Made by a program: the position numbers and the translations under genes. Positions 8,774-20,600 of a stretch of 64,000 nucleotides of DNA are shown piece after piece; the first letter of the stretch is position 1; every line of letters starts with the position of its first letter. The stretch is taken from the NCBI GenBank assembly GCA_001599355.1, contig BCGQ01000003.1:250468-314467 (forward strand), read 5' to 3'. The stretch is from Nakazawaea peltata (taxonomy: Eukaryota > Ascomycota > Pichiomycetes > Alaninales > Pachysolenaceae). The notes below the pieces were generated by a model that saw nothing but the letters and a program-made list of their open reading frames with translations, had not been told where the DNA came from and ran no database searches.

Positions 8774-10945
8774 ATGAGAAAATCACCCATCCCTCTACAT
8801 CAAAATGGCCATTTACAAGCAGACTTATCCAGTCTAAATTCGATCTCAGACTTCAAGTTATTCAACCTACTTCAAACCTCAGATAATCTCTTAGCATCAG
8901 CTCATAACCAATGTCATATAGTCTTGGAATCACGTGATAATGTGTTGCAGTATTATAGACTAGTTAAGCTGGCAATTGGGTGTTTATTAGTGGTGATCAC
9001 CAAACATTCTCAAGGTCTTTCACCGGAACAGTTACTGTCGGTTTATATCAAGTTATCATCGGTGTATTATAAAGAGACCCGGAATATGAATTTAGCCGAA
9101 GAAGCTATTAATAAGGCGATCTCCATCGCTACAAGAAATAAGCTCTCAAAACTTCGATTCCAAGCCGAGTATTTAGCTTCTCATATCTTATTTCAACATA
9201 ATACTCGTCTTGGATGGAAGTTCTTGAACACGACAATTGAACATTATGATCGTGGGTACCTGGAATTTGTGCCTTTTGTGGTGCTATTAAAGCTACTCAA
9301 GTATCACTACCTGAGTTTGATCGATCCTGATCATTGTGAAGCCGTTCTTTTGGACTTGATGGGATCCAATGACCAAATTCAACAGTACATTCTCTTCCAG
9401 AGAATGATAATAAGTACTCATCGGGGGAATATTGATCAACTGGAACAGTTGGCTGCTGAAATGAAACAACTTCAGAATGAGCAGACATCGTCTCAATTGA
9501 AATGTATGTTCTTGTTAGGTTCCCTTTGGGCTAAGTTAAGTAGTAATTCTACCCAAGAAGCCAAGGGATTAGTATCTGAGCTTAATAATTTCATTAAACA
9601 GGAGAAGAAATCCGATTGGAAGGGATGGAATGAAGATGGCAGTTTCGAACTTGAGATTCAAGTAGAACAAGACCCATCTTTCAATACTAAATTCAAAATT
9701 GAATGGCTTTCCGAGTCTCAAATCACCTTAATTCTTTATTTTGTCAGTGGGATATTGTACCTTCCAAAGTCATATGATGGGAAAGGTAAATCTAATAAGT
9801 TTTTCAATGCATGTTCGACTCTTCTTAATAAGAGTCCGGAACCTTGTGGGATGAACTTTCAAGACTATGAGAATCGTATCTTATGGAATAATTACATGCA
9901 AATTCAGGTAGCTTATTATCGTGTACTTGTACGATTCAATCTGGGACAGTTTAAGTTAGAACCTAAAGGTGAAGATCAAGTCTTGTTTGAGTTCATTAAT
10001 GACTACGACAATGGTGTGCTTTCATCACAAGAATTACTGATTTATCATAAACTTGTAGCTGGAATTTTATACCTTTTTGGAGCATTCCACCATGCTAAGA
10101 GAGAATTTGAAACTGCTCTAAGTTATTATATGAGAATAAGATCACATCTCAAACGTCATTCCAGTATGTTACCTGAAGAATCCCGATTCATGAATAGTAC
10201 TTTCTTATTATCATTGTTCCAATTTAATCTGGGTATTGGTCCTGATTCCATGGAGAATAGATACATTGATAATGAGTTGTATTTATTGTCAAGTTTGAAT
10301 ATTTTGACAATTTTGGGATCCCAAATGAAGAGCAGTGTATCTGAGGAGGAGTTCTACAGTAAATCGAAGTTGAAGAAGGATATTTTAGATGATCTTGAGA
10401 GTAGTAAAGAGACAAGTTTATTGAATTTCGACCATATTCTTGGACTGACAGTCTCTGTATTTAAGATTATTTATGGACAGCTCAATTTCTCGGAGAATAA
10501 AGAGTCGGTTGATGACCTGAATAGAGAACTAATCTCTTCAATCATGACCTCCGATATTTTGGAGAAAATCGTCTCATCTTTTCCAATATTGGCTGGTATT
10601 CTTTTCTATATGTCATCGTATTGTACAACTGATGATGAAATTAAGCTTCAGAATCTTCGAACTGCGTCTTATTATGGGAAATCGGCCAATAATTACAGTA
10701 TAATGGCTCTTTGTGCCTTTAGGATACATGAGATTATGAGAGATTCGGATTCTGGGAAATACAGTATTGAAGAGATTGAGAAGCAGAGGGAGATTTATGA
10801 AGAGACCAGGGTGAAGCTGGGATTTAAGAGGGAGTCAATAGTTGAGAGTAAGAATTTTGACAAGAGTATTGACGAGTCGAATAGTGTTGACGAGTCGTAT
10901 TATGACCAAACCGCAGGTGATATCACTGTTGCTACTATCAAATGA
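8774..10945 (+). CDS. SCC4: Cohesin loader subunit Scc4/Mau2
   Basis: The 723-residue, TPR-like helical protein matches the Mau2/Scc4 pattern in its N-terminal third: a segment ending YYKETRNMNLAEEAINKAI, then an ILFQHNTRLGWKFLNTTIEH segment. Family knowledge: Scc4 pairs with Scc2 to load cohesin onto chromosomes, and its TPR superhelix wraps the Scc2 N-terminus. The protein is longer than the 624 residues of S. cerevisiae Scc4. The last 40 residues are acidic and low-complexity, with a DESNSVDESY segment. The start is an unambiguous ATG. Recognition rests on the TPR pattern; Scc4 orthologues diverge quickly, so I am fairly but not fully sure. Confidence 0.68.
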   Translation: MRKSPIPLHQNGHLQADLSSLNSISDFKLFNLLQTSDNLLASAHNQCHIVLESRDNVLQYYRLVKLAIGCLLVVITKHSQGLSPEQLLSVYIKLSSVYYKETRNMNLAEEAINKAISIATRNKLSKLRFQAEYLASHILFQHNTRLGWKFLNTTIEHYDRGYLEFVPFVVLLKLLKYHYLSLIDPDHCEAVLLDLMGSNDQIQQYILFQRMIISTHRGNIDQLEQLAAEMKQLQNEQTSSQLKCMFLLGSLWAKLSSNSTQEAKGLVSELNNFIKQEKKSDWKGWNEDGSFELEIQVEQDPSFNTKFKIEWLSESQITLILYFVSGILYLPKSYDGKGKSNKFFNACSTLLNKSPEPCGMNFQDYENRILWNNYMQIQVAYYRVLVRFNLGQFKLEPKGEDQVLFEFINDYDNGVLSSQELLIYHKLVAGILYLFGAFHHAKREFETALSYYMRIRSHLKRHSSMLPEESRFMNSTFLLSLFQFNLGIGPDSMENRYIDNELYLLSSLNILTILGSQMKSSVSEEEFYSKSKLKKDILDDLESSKETSLLNFDHILGLTVSVFKIIYGQLNFSENKESVDDLNRELISSIMTSDILEKIVSSFPILAGILFYMSSYCTTDDEIKLQNLRTASYYGKSANNYSIMALCAFRIHEIMRDSDSGKYSIEEIEKQREIYEETRVKLGFKRESIVESKNFDKSIDESNSVDESYYDQTAGDITVATIK

Positions 10946-10967
10946 CCATCAAGTGACCATTACCACT

Positions 10968-10997
10968 TGGTGTCATGATGTTGAGATCGTAACACCA
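10968..10997. repeat. Inverted pair of the TGGTGTYAYGAT dispersed motif
   Basis: TGGTGTCATGAT (10968-10979) is followed 6 bp later by ATCGTAACACCA (10986-10997), an imperfect inverted repeat. The same 12-mer recurs at 40643-40654 and 40839-40850. Here it lies between the SCC4 stop and the SMP-30 gene. Confidence 0.6.
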
Positions 10998-11103
10998 GTG
11001 AGATCTGCTCTGCATTTATGAATTTATTCGCCTATCGCTAATGTATGGAGAACACCTGCCAAATGCGCACGTATAAAATGTATAGGGAAAATCTAAGTAT
11101 GCC

Positions 11104-11154
11104 GATAAGGCTGAAAAATACTGATAAGCCTTAGGTGGAGAGAGCATTGATAAG
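11104..11154 (+). promoter_or_regulatory. Three GATAAG sites upstream of SMP-30 gene
   Basis: GATAAG occurs at 11104-11109, 11123-11128 and 11149-11154, all on the plus strand and 35-85 bp before the start codon. Yeast GATA factors (Gln3/Gat1 type) bind this core and often act on clustered sites in nitrogen-regulated promoters. Confidence 0.5.
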
Positions 11155-11188
11155 TAGAAGGTGTTAGCACTGGGGCAATTGCACGGAG

Positions 11189-12199
11189 ATGGTAGAAACT
11201 ATCAATGGAGGTGACCCCTTCTACATATTAAAAAGACCTTGTAATTTAGGTGAAGCTCCAATTTACAGAGAATCTGATAACACCCTTCATTATGTGGACC
11301 TGTTATACGACCCACCTCAAATCCATATTCTTTCATTGGATGAAAATGGAGATGCAGAGATAAAGCACGGAGTTGAAGAATATGGCTCTTGCAGCATTGA
11401 GAATCGTAATGTCTCGAGACCAGGATTGAAAGTACTCGATGTCGAAGAAAGTATTACTGTCTCATGTTTCCGTAAAGACCATCCTCAGTCATATATTTGT
11501 GCTTATTATCTGGGGATCGGATTTCTTGACGAAAACACTGGCGAATTGGAGATCCTCAAAGAGATCATTCCACCTTCAGAACGTAGTATTCGTAGGTTTA
11601 ATGATGGAGGAGTCGATTGTAAAGGACGGTTTTGGGCAATTGAGATCGACCAAGTAGGTGTTAGTTATGGAGCGGGCAACTTACCTAAAGATTATGGGGA
11701 CCCAATTGCAAGATTATGGAGATACGATCCCGATGGGAGTCTTCATATGATGCTGGACAAATTTCTTTGTGGTAATGGCATTGCATGGAGTCCTGATAAT
11801 ACTAAAATGTACGTGAATGATTCCATGGATTTCAAAGTTTATAGATTTGATTTTGATGCCGAGACTGGGGCTTTATCCAATAGAATTTTGTTCATCGACC
11901 GTAGTGAAACCAAAGACGAGACGGATGGAATGGTGGCTGATGTTGATGGAAATTTGTGGATTGCAACCTTTGCTAGTTACGGAGTGATGGTATTCAATCC
12001 TGAAGGAGAATTGATCAAGAAGATCGACTTGCCTGCTAGAAATGTGACTTGCACTACGTGGGGGGGTAAAGATTATAGCACAATGTATGCTACTAGTGCG
12101 TATAATAAGGAACCTGAGATTGAGCGTGATTTTGGAGGGCAATTATTTAAATTTGACACAGGGACTAGGGGGCAACTGAAGTATTTATTTGGGGGGTAA
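11189..12199 (+). CDS. SMP-30/gluconolactonase/LRE-family sugar lactonase
   Basis: The 336-residue product fits a six-bladed SMP-30 propeller. The metal-binding signature is visible: the N-terminal Glu in the LGEAPIY segment, the middle RFNDGGVDCKGRFW segment, the Asn in CGNGIAWSPD and the Asp in the segment TDGMVADVDGNLWIA. These enzymes hydrolyse aldonolactones with a divalent metal; in fungi, relatives act on arabinono-, xylono- or rhamnono-lactones. The substrate is not decidable here. Three GATAAG sites precede the start, resembling the promoter of the transporter/oxidoreductase pair 11 kb away, which hints at a shared catabolic programme. No secretion signal is seen, so it is probably cytosolic. 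Confidence 0.8.
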   Translation: MVETINGGDPFYILKRPCNLGEAPIYRESDNTLHYVDLLYDPPQIHILSLDENGDAEIKHGVEEYGSCSIENRNVSRPGLKVLDVEESITVSCFRKDHPQSYICAYYLGIGFLDENTGELEILKEIIPPSERSIRRFNDGGVDCKGRFWAIEIDQVGVSYGAGNLPKDYGDPIARLWRYDPDGSLHMMLDKFLCGNGIAWSPDNTKMYVNDSMDFKVYRFDFDAETGALSNRILFIDRSETKDETDGMVADVDGNLWIATFASYGVMVFNPEGELIKKIDLPARNVTCTTWGGKDYSTMYATSAYNKEPEIERDFGGQLFKFDTGTRGQLKYLFGG

Positions 12200-12662
12200 T
12201 TTCAATTACATTGTATACTGTGGACTGTATTATATACATACACTTTACTATCTACATACGTTATATAGGAGATATACATACTGTATAGACTATACGGTAT
12301 ATATCTAGATATGTAACAATAAACTGATTCTGATAGTGGAGAATTGATTGGTAGTTATAGTCTTCTTTCTCTTGAACGTTGTATATCTTAAGGTGATCCC
12401 TCCCTTGTTCCACCCCTTTTCCTATTCATTTCCTCCCCTTTTATTCTGCTTTTCCCTTTCCCTCTATATTTCCCTCTATATTTCTTATTTTCCTTCCTAT
12501 TAACCCCTTTTCCAAGTTCTCCCCTTCCCTCATATATAAATTATATATACTTTTTCTTAACAATCTACACACAATAAAGAAAAACAAAAGCTAAAGGCAA
12601 TTGAAAATAGACGCCATTGAGAGCAATAGAATTATTGTACCATACTGTATTAAATATCACCG
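12200..12662. other. Intergenic region, SMP-30 gene to TFB6
   Basis: The first 120 bp are rich in TATATA and TACATA steps, typical of yeast 3' processing signals. From about 12390 to 12530 the plus strand is a pyrimidine tract with repeated CCCTTT/CCTCC runs, typical of a yeast promoter, followed by an A-rich leader before the TFB6 start. I see no gene here. Confidence 0.45.
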
Positions 12663-13670
12663 ATGAAATCCCCCAGCACGCCATTACATCCAAATGCCGA
12701 CTCGGAAGCCAATCTACATGATCTTCTGAATCAACAATCAGTAGATTTCGACCTCGATTTAAACCCTGATATGTCAGATCCGGAGGATGGCGAAGAGGCG
12801 GTCAGAAGATCTGGATCTCAATCCTCGATGATGGAATTCAATCCTCCTGCTATTGATTACGCTACATGTGAAGATTTAGATGATGGTGGATTCATCGATA
12901 TTGAGCAACCCCGCCATACTCCTATCAATCCATTTAAAGACTCAACTATTGAGAATCACTCCCCTTCAGTGTCATCATATCAACCATCACAAGCTAAGAA
13001 ATTGTCTTCTTCACAACAGAGCAGATTTGTGCTGTACTTGGATGATAGACTATTACAAGTTCAAAGACGTTTTATCAAGCATTTATCTTCAGAGAATGAC
13101 CAAGTGGAGTTGATGGAAACTGACCAGATTCTTACGATAGATCAATTACTAAGAGAACTTTCGGAGATTTTGGATCTTATTTGGTTCTCGATGTTCGAAA
13201 CTAAGGATATTCCATTACTTTCACACAAAGATATCCAAGTGGATCTCCCTCTGATGAACCAAGAGCGTAACTTTGGCCAGGCCAGTTACCTCATCAAGAT
13301 TATGGGAGATTTAAATGATTATATGGAGAAATATACCATCACCGAATGGCATGATCTTACTAATTTACTTACATTTATCAAGAAAACAGATAGTATAGTC
13401 ACTATACTCATCGACCAATCTGATAAATATGGATTTTCCATAGTCGATAGGACTGCCAGAGTAAGAATGGATCCTATCATTACCAGGAGTAAGATGTTAG
13501 TGATTGAGAAATTTGAACATATGAAATTTGAGTTACATAAGGAGTCGGAATCAAGTCAGAAAAGGAAAATAGAAACAACTCCTCCTCCAGAATCCGATAC
13601 TACTTTATTGAAGTTCGAAGAGAAGATCGGTGAAGTCTATGAGGGAGTCATAGATAGGATATCTATATAA
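12663..13670 (+). CDS. TFB6: Probable TFIIH-associated factor Tfb6
   Basis: This 335-residue protein begins with an acidic, Ser/Pro-rich disordered region (residues 1-115). A helical domain follows from FVLYLDDRLLQVQRRFIK onward, with a segment DYMEKYTITEWHDL and a C-terminal charged tail. Length and layout match yeast Tfb6 (343 residues), the TFIIH subunit that promotes release of the Ssl2 helicase from the complex. The call is from overall resemblance, not an exact motif, and should be read as probable. It sits 199 bp upstream of the EMI1-like gene on the same strand. Confidence 0.55.
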   Translation: MKSPSTPLHPNADSEANLHDLLNQQSVDFDLDLNPDMSDPEDGEEAVRRSGSQSSMMEFNPPAIDYATCEDLDDGGFIDIEQPRHTPINPFKDSTIENHSPSVSSYQPSQAKKLSSSQQSRFVLYLDDRLLQVQRRFIKHLSSENDQVELMETDQILTIDQLLRELSEILDLIWFSMFETKDIPLLSHKDIQVDLPLMNQERNFGQASYLIKIMGDLNDYMEKYTITEWHDLTNLLTFIKKTDSIVTILIDQSDKYGFSIVDRTARVRMDPIITRSKMLVIEKFEHMKFELHKESESSQKRKIETTPPPESDTTLLKFEEKIGEVYEGVIDRISI

Positions 13671-13725
13671 AGCACCACTTAGAGAGTGGAGAGATTTGTA
13701 AGAAGTACACGACCTTCTCCACATT

Positions 13726-13815
13726 TCGCACAGTGCACCGCGCGCTGCTCAGTGCTCAGCTCAGTGCACGACCCCCAGCCCCTGAACATTGCGCGGTGTG
13801 GGGTGAGCTCAAAAA
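13726..13815. repeat. GC-rich patch with repeated CAGTGC words
   Basis: Between TFB6 and the EMI1-like gene the base composition rises sharply. The words CAGTGC and GTGCAC recur (GTGCAC near 13733 and 13764, CTCAGTGC twice between), with CGCGCGCTG beside them. The patch ends about 55 bp before the EMI1-like start, so a promoter role is possible. Confidence 0.5.
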
Positions 13816-13869
13816 TTCAAGCCAACTGGGTTCAAGTGAGGGTGAAGTTGTGGTGACCAGTTTGATGAA

Positions 13870-14454
13870 ATGTGGTTCTTTCAATCTAAGCAAGAGGAAT
13901 CAACTATTCCTTCGGATTTAAGTCAATACCTCGAGAAAAGGGCATCCAAAATCTCAGATCAAGACTTCAATGTCATAGTTGGTACTATAGATAAGAGATC
14001 ATCTATGGCTCCGGCTCCTTCGGTGAATAATATCAAATATGATGGAGATAAATCGAATGAGATCCAGATCACTGCTAGAGATGAAGATAATGCGGTATTC
14101 GAGTATAAAAGAACCAATTCTCTCAAAAATGCAGTCCTTGAGAATTGTTCAGAGATCCAAGCACTGCTATTTAATTGTCTCTCCAATGGACCAATTGAAG
14201 ATAGATTGAAGGGGTGTAATGAGTTACAGAATTTCCATCATGAATGTATTAATAAACAAACAGCTATATTCCAGCAGTTCAATTATGAAATGACTAACAA
14301 TATTCGACAACTTGATAAGATCCGAGGTATTGCTGATGTTGTTTTTAATAAGTATTTTAAGAGCTATGACGATTTGGGGAATGAGGAGAAGGTGATGGGG
14401 TATCGGAATGAGATAATGGATAGAAGGGAGAGGTATTATAAGAATGAGAGGTAG
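13870..14454 (+). CDS. EMI1: Twin CX9C protein, Emi1-like
   Basis: The 194-residue product contains two Cys-x9-Cys pairs in a helical hairpin, C-SEIQALLFN-C and C-NELQNFHHE-C, the signature of proteins oxidised by Mia40 in the mitochondrial intermembrane space. Length and the position of the pairs resemble yeast Emi1 (187 residues), a twin CX9C protein linked to mitochondrial morphology and early meiotic induction. The N-terminus MWFFQSK is hydrophobic but has no arginine-rich presequence, as expected for Mia40 substrates. The C-terminal helix is strongly charged. The twin CX9C class is certain; the EMI1 name is moderately so. Confidence 0.62.
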   Translation: MWFFQSKQEESTIPSDLSQYLEKRASKISDQDFNVIVGTIDKRSSMAPAPSVNNIKYDGDKSNEIQITARDEDNAVFEYKRTNSLKNAVLENCSEIQALLFNCLSNGPIEDRLKGCNELQNFHHECINKQTAIFQQFNYEMTNNIRQLDKIRGIADVVFNKYFKSYDDLGNEEKVMGYRNEIMDRRERYYKNER

Positions 14455-14683
14455 TCAATGGCCACCTACAGACATGCCCGACCGATCCTACTGGAACATT
14501 ACTTACAGATCCTACTGGGCCATTACCTACTGGTCGACTGTCCATTACCCACTAAACCTAATTCAGATAATTAACCCAAACCCATAGGCTATCTAACCGG
14601 CTCAACTTATCACTATCTTGATCTACTAGATCCTACTGTCCATAAAAATGACTCTATTTTATTTATTTACGTATAATACAAGA

Positions 14684-17600
14684 TTATTCATCTTCATCAT
14701 CTTCATCTTCATCGTCATCGTCATCATCATCTTCATCACTTGAAACCTCCTCTCCAAGTGCCTTCAACTTCTCTTTATATTCCCTCTTTGTCTCTCTCAA
14801 TAAAAAGAACAAATCATCGAGATCACTCTTAGGAACCATCGATGACAATTTCGATTTCAATGACTTAACCTTCTTCTCCTTCTCATCGATCGTTTCCTTC
14901 AGAGACAGAAGTTCAGTTTCGAGTTCAGATGCTTTGGACTCGGCTGATTTCATTTGAGATCTGAGAGTTTCAATCTCCAGAGCAGAAGAGGTGTGGGTCT
15001 CTTTGATAGACTCAAGCTCTGTAGTCAAGGACTCATGTTGTTTGGTCAAAGAATCATGTTTCAGTGTGATCTCTTCGGTCAGAGTGTCATGAACCTTCTT
15101 GAGTTCTTCGATCAGAGTCTCATGGTCTTTCTTGAGCGCTTTCTCAGTCTTTTCAGCCTCAGATTTCAAAGCTGTTAATTCAGTTTCCAATTTGTTCAGC
15201 TTCTTCTCTGACTCAGCAAGTTTAGTGTTAGTCTCTGTTTCCTTGGACTTGAATTCGTCAATTTGCTTTGTGAGACCTTCACGTTTGGAAGAAAGATCGG
15301 CAACTTGACTTTTCAACTCAGCGACCTGAACCTCCATTTCAGATTCCTTCTGCTTAGAAGCGGCAAGAGCAGCTTCATATTCTTTACTCTTAGACTCAAT
15401 GTCCTTGGTGGAAGAAGCAGAGGATTCCTTTAAAGAGTCTAACTCCTTCTGGACCTGTGACTTCTCCAGTTCAAGTTTCTTAAGATCAGCATCGGTGGTC
15501 TTCTTGAGTGTTTCTAATTCCAGAGTAACCTTCTTCAACTCATCAGTCTTGGAAGAGATCTCACTTTCAAGTTGACTCAGTTTCTTGAGTGACTCTTCAA
15601 GTTGAGATTTGGATTCACCCAGCATTTTCTCACCTTGAGTTTTCAGAGTCTCCAAGGATTTGGAGAGGTTGGCAATCTCACTTTCAGAGGATGAAAGCTG
15701 CTTCGAAAGCTTGTCCAATTCACTTTTAGAAGAGGAAAGTTCCGTTTCCAAAATCTTCTTCAGCTCGTCAAGTACGGAATTTGATTTCTTCATCGTCTCA
15801 AGTTCCTGATTCACAGAACTGATCTTGCTCTCTAAATCAGAAACACGGCTTGAGGAAGTGGATTTCTCCAGACTCAAACTCTTCTCAAGCTGAGCAGCAG
15901 ATGATTTATGAGTCTCAATCTGACTCTTCAACTGTTTGACCTCCTCCTTCAACTTAGAAATAGTACTCTCAGCCAGTTTAGTGTCACCTTCAATTTGAAT
16001 CTGTCTGGTCTTATGCTCTTGATCTTTCTTGGAGAGCTCATTCTTGAGATCCAGCAATTCTTTCTCGGTCAGAGTCAACTTCGTCTCCACCAGACTAAAC
16101 AGATCAGTCTTGGACTTCAAATCATTCGTCAACTCATCCACTTTCTTATCAAGTTTGGTCTTATCGTCATCTGAATCCTTCAATTTGGTCTCTACACCAG
16201 CCAAAGCGACCTCAGCCTTCTCCAATGAAGCCTTGACGTCATCCCTTTGAGTAGCGATCTCTTGTTTCTCCTTCTCCAATTCACCGATCTTCTTAATATA
16301 GTTCTGCATTGCGGATTCCGAGTCTTTAGTCAATTCACTACGTTCATCTTCGATTTCCTTGGCCTTCTTAGTCAACTCACTCTTAAGATCGGTGATCTCT
16401 TTCTCCAAGTTCTCCACCTTCGTAGTTAATCTCTTTTCTTCAGTCTCATGCAGTGAAAGCAGCTTCTTAGCGGCGTCTTCCAGTTCTCCGAGCTTCAGAC
16501 TCAACGATTTGTTCTCGTTTCTACTGTCATTCAACAACTGGTCACGTTCGGTCATTTTCAGCGAGATCAGTTCCAATGTGAAGGCCAAAGAGTTCTTCTC
16601 CTCCGAGACAGACTCCTTCTGTTCTTTGAGGTCGATGAATTTACGTTTCTCTTGAGCTTTGAAAGTGTCGAATTCCTCCTGGAGGGCCGAGAGATTGGAG
16701 CTCAATTCCAGGTTGGTCGATTCTAATGATGAGATAGTTTCAGTTAAGGTAGATATTTCTTCTTCCAAGGATTCCTTGGCTTTCTCAGCTTCTTCGAGCA
16801 GCTTGGATTTCAGACCCAAGTCCTGTTCAAGTTTGGTCTTTTGAGTCTCAGATTCGGTTTGGAGGGTCTTCAATGACTGCTCGAGATCATCAATAGTCGA
16901 TTGGAGTTGTTTCTTTTCATCAAGTAAAGTGGTTTGAGCAGTTTGAAGAGGGTCGAGTTGGGATTTGAGAGAGTTCACCTCTTCTTGAGATGACTTCAAG
17001 GTCTCTTCAAGTTGTTGCTTATCAGATTCTAATGATTTTTGAGCTTCGGTGAGGTCACTCAATTGCTGTGCAAGAGAGTCTTTCAGTGACTTCAAATCAC
17101 CATGATCAGTCGTAAGAGCCAGCAACTTCTCAACAATACTGGACTTTTCACTCTTCAATTCATCATGACTAGAAGTAAGTGATCTCAAGGATTCAGAGAC
17201 GGAATCTCTTTCAGATTTCAATTCCTCATGAGATTTACTGAGAGTATCCAACTTGTCCTCAACAGTCTTCTTGTCTGAGGTGAGAGAATCATGAGCTTCA
17301 GCGAGAGACGATAACTCCGATTTCAATTTCTCTACAGACTTCTCCGACTCAGTCAACTTGTCAGATAACACCAGCTTTTGAGATTCCAAATCTTGGAGGG
17401 CCGCTTTGTTGTCCTTCTCAAGTTGAGTATTCTTTTCAATCTCTTGTTGGAGTTCATTCTGAGCATTTTCAAGATCTGAAGTGGTCTTAGTTAGTTGAGC
17501 ATTCAAGGACTCAATCTCAGATTTCAAGTCTGCGATTAACTGATCAGTTTGCAGTTGAGAGGAATCAGATTCTGATCTGAGTTCTTTCAATTGTTGCTCA

Positions 17601-20600
17601 AGATCAGATTTAGAGGACTGCAATGATGCGATCTCATCGAGTTTCGACTTAATTTTGGATTCGTAATCGGAAGATAAGGACTCTTTGTCGGTGGAATGAA
17701 TATCTTTGAGAGATTTGAGGGTAGTTTCGTGAGTCTCTTGGAGAGATTTGACGGCAGATTCATGAGTATCTTGAAGAGATTTAAGCTCTGTAGAATGAGT
17801 GTCCTTCAATTGCAGATGATCCAGCTCGAGAGATTCTTTCAGTGCTTTCAGTTCCTCAAATTTCAACCTCAAGCTTTCCAAAAGCTCATTCAACTCCGAA
17901 TGTTTAGAACCAGATTCATCTAATGCTCGTTGATGTGATGATTTCATCGACTCCAATTGCTCAGAGAGTTCCTCTTTCTCTTTTTGTAAAGACTCAATAG
18001 TCGATTTCATCGAATCGATACTCGACTTCAAAGAGTAGGTCTCATTATTGGTCTTCACAGTCAATTCCTGGAGCTGAGTAGTCAATTTTTGGTTCTCAGA
18101 CTTGAATTCCTCGATCACTTTGGAGCTAAGACGTAACTTATCAATGTATTGCAGATTAGTCGATTCGACATTCTCCAATTTGGCTCTGAGAGTGGCCATT
18201 TCAGAGGTCAACCCATTCAGTTGGTTCTTCAGATCACTCAAATTCTTCGTTAGCTCGGTACATTTGGACTCCAATTTCTTAATCGAGTCTTCTTTCAATT
18301 GAATCTTCTTGTTGAGATCAGCTACGAGTTTCTCGTGTTTCTTCAAGGTGGAAGTTTGGTCATTTTCAAGTGACTTGACTCGTTTCTCCAAGGCCTCTTT
18401 GTCTCTGGTCAATTGGAATAACTCTCTACTCATTTTATTGATTCCGTCCTCGGCTTTCTTCTTCAGTTCGCTGATTTTGGCTATCTCCAGTTCAAGTTCC
18501 TTCGACTTTTGTTCAAATGACGAAGCTTCTTTAGATGAGGATTGAAGGTCCTCATAGTATTTAGAGGAAGTTGACTCCAAATTGGCATGTGACTCTTTTA
18601 ATGTCGATAATTCGGTGTTTAAAGAGACGACTTTCTCCTTCAACTCCAGTTCAGAGTCTTGTACGGAGCTTAACTCGGTTTCAAGTTTCTTCAATTCATC
18701 AGAAATCTCAGTATTGCTTTTCTCATGTTGCTCGATCAACTCAATCTTCTGTTTGATCAAATCATTGGACTCTTCAAGCTGTTTCTTCAACTCCAAATTA
18801 CTACTCTCAAGTTCATCTAGAACCTCGTATGAAATCACACCAATAGGATCAACCGAAGGAGATTTCAATCTCTTGACACGAGGCCATACCTCTAAAAAGA
18901 ACTCCTTGAAAGAGTAGGTCAAATACACTTCTGGCAACCCTGTAGAGGCATCTTTTTTATACTTGAATAAAGAATCATCTTGGACATGAGCAACTAAACT
19001 ACTCTCTCTAAGCAATCTGAGCTTCAATACGTAATTCTCTTCTCCAATTGTCTTCAGAATCAAGGCATACAACTCGGTTCTTGAGATGGTAGAGTCGCTG
19101 GCCGTAGAATCATACACAATTCCAATCATGAACACGATCAAAGAATCGACAATCACAAAATCAGTCACATTCTTCACCTGTGACACATAAGATAACAACG
19201 AGATCAAGTTCGAGTACTCCTTCAAGAAATCATTACAACATTTCTTATCAAGATATAACCATGTAGATAACAACATCAAGTAACCAAATGGAATACGAGG
19301 ATCGGACAATTCTAGAGCTCCCATGAGTTTCTCTTGAAGGACTTGAGTCGAAGGAAGGACTTCTTCACCCAGATCTGAATCACCAATTTCCAAATTCTTG
19401 ATCTTTTCCCTGATTGTATCGTTCAACGAGAGTAATTTCATCAACAATACACAAGAGAACCATGTTTTGTAGGGGTTAAGTTTCCATTCGTCGTCATATT
19501 CGAATAACACGGTGAGGAAATTGGCCTTCTCAGTGGAACTTGCCGTGAATTCAGCCAACTGCTCGTCAAAAAATGCAATTTGCAGTTCGGGATTCTCCTC
19601 GAAATACGACTCCAACACCATCTGAGCAGCTACACGAATCTCAAACGTATGGACAGAATTACAATGAAGAATCCAACTAAGCAATGCCTGGATAATCGGC
19701 ATCACCTGTTCTCCATTCTTCGAACTATTAGGCAGAGAAGGATCAATATAAGGAACATCGATCTGAGAAAAGACAAGCTGCAAATCGTTATTCCCATTGA
19801 TGATATCGGCAACAGCTAGTAACGCCTCCTTTCTGACAGGGTTTGGTGTAGATGTAGTGAACAGTAACTGGAGCAATATGAGGACAAACTGATTGTCGGC
19901 AAGAGTTGCCTGGTTTTTGTGATTATTAGCGACAAAAATATGCACAATCTTAATGCATTTCGATGCATTGAGGATTCTCTGGTCGTTCCAGAAGAAATCT
20001 TGGTCAATCAACGGTTGCTGGACAAGATGGGCAAGTTTAGGGATGCACAAAGTCTCGATGAAAAGTTTTTGATTCGAGGCATTGAATTGAAGAAGTTCAA
20101 TGAACAAATCGAGACAATCCAAAACAACTAAACTACCACGTAACAGACCTTCTAAGTTGAGAATATCGAAAAGTTTGTCGAAAATGTTCTCGAAGGCCAC
20201 CAATTTTTGAATATTAAAGTTGTCTATGGACAATCTGGTCAATAAAAGAATGGCTTCGTTTCTGATGGGTTCATGGAGGTCATCTAAAGCGGAGATGATC
20301 ACCGGCAAACTCAATGGAGACGAGAGAAGCTTCTCCTTACTTGTGATCGGTCTTGTCGACACCAAGAGCTCGAATATCTGAAGGATATACAATTTGACAT
20401 AGAAATCTGACGAGTCACTCAAGAGATCAATTAAGATCTGGATGATGGACTCGTTGGTCAAGACCTCGTCCGAGACGAAAAGTGAGATCTGGTCCATGCT
20501 GGACACGACACCTAAATCTTCGGCGTTCTGAGAGATCCGAAGATTACGATCTCTGAAGTCAATTGCAAACAGTAGATCGTCATCATTATCGACGGTGGAG

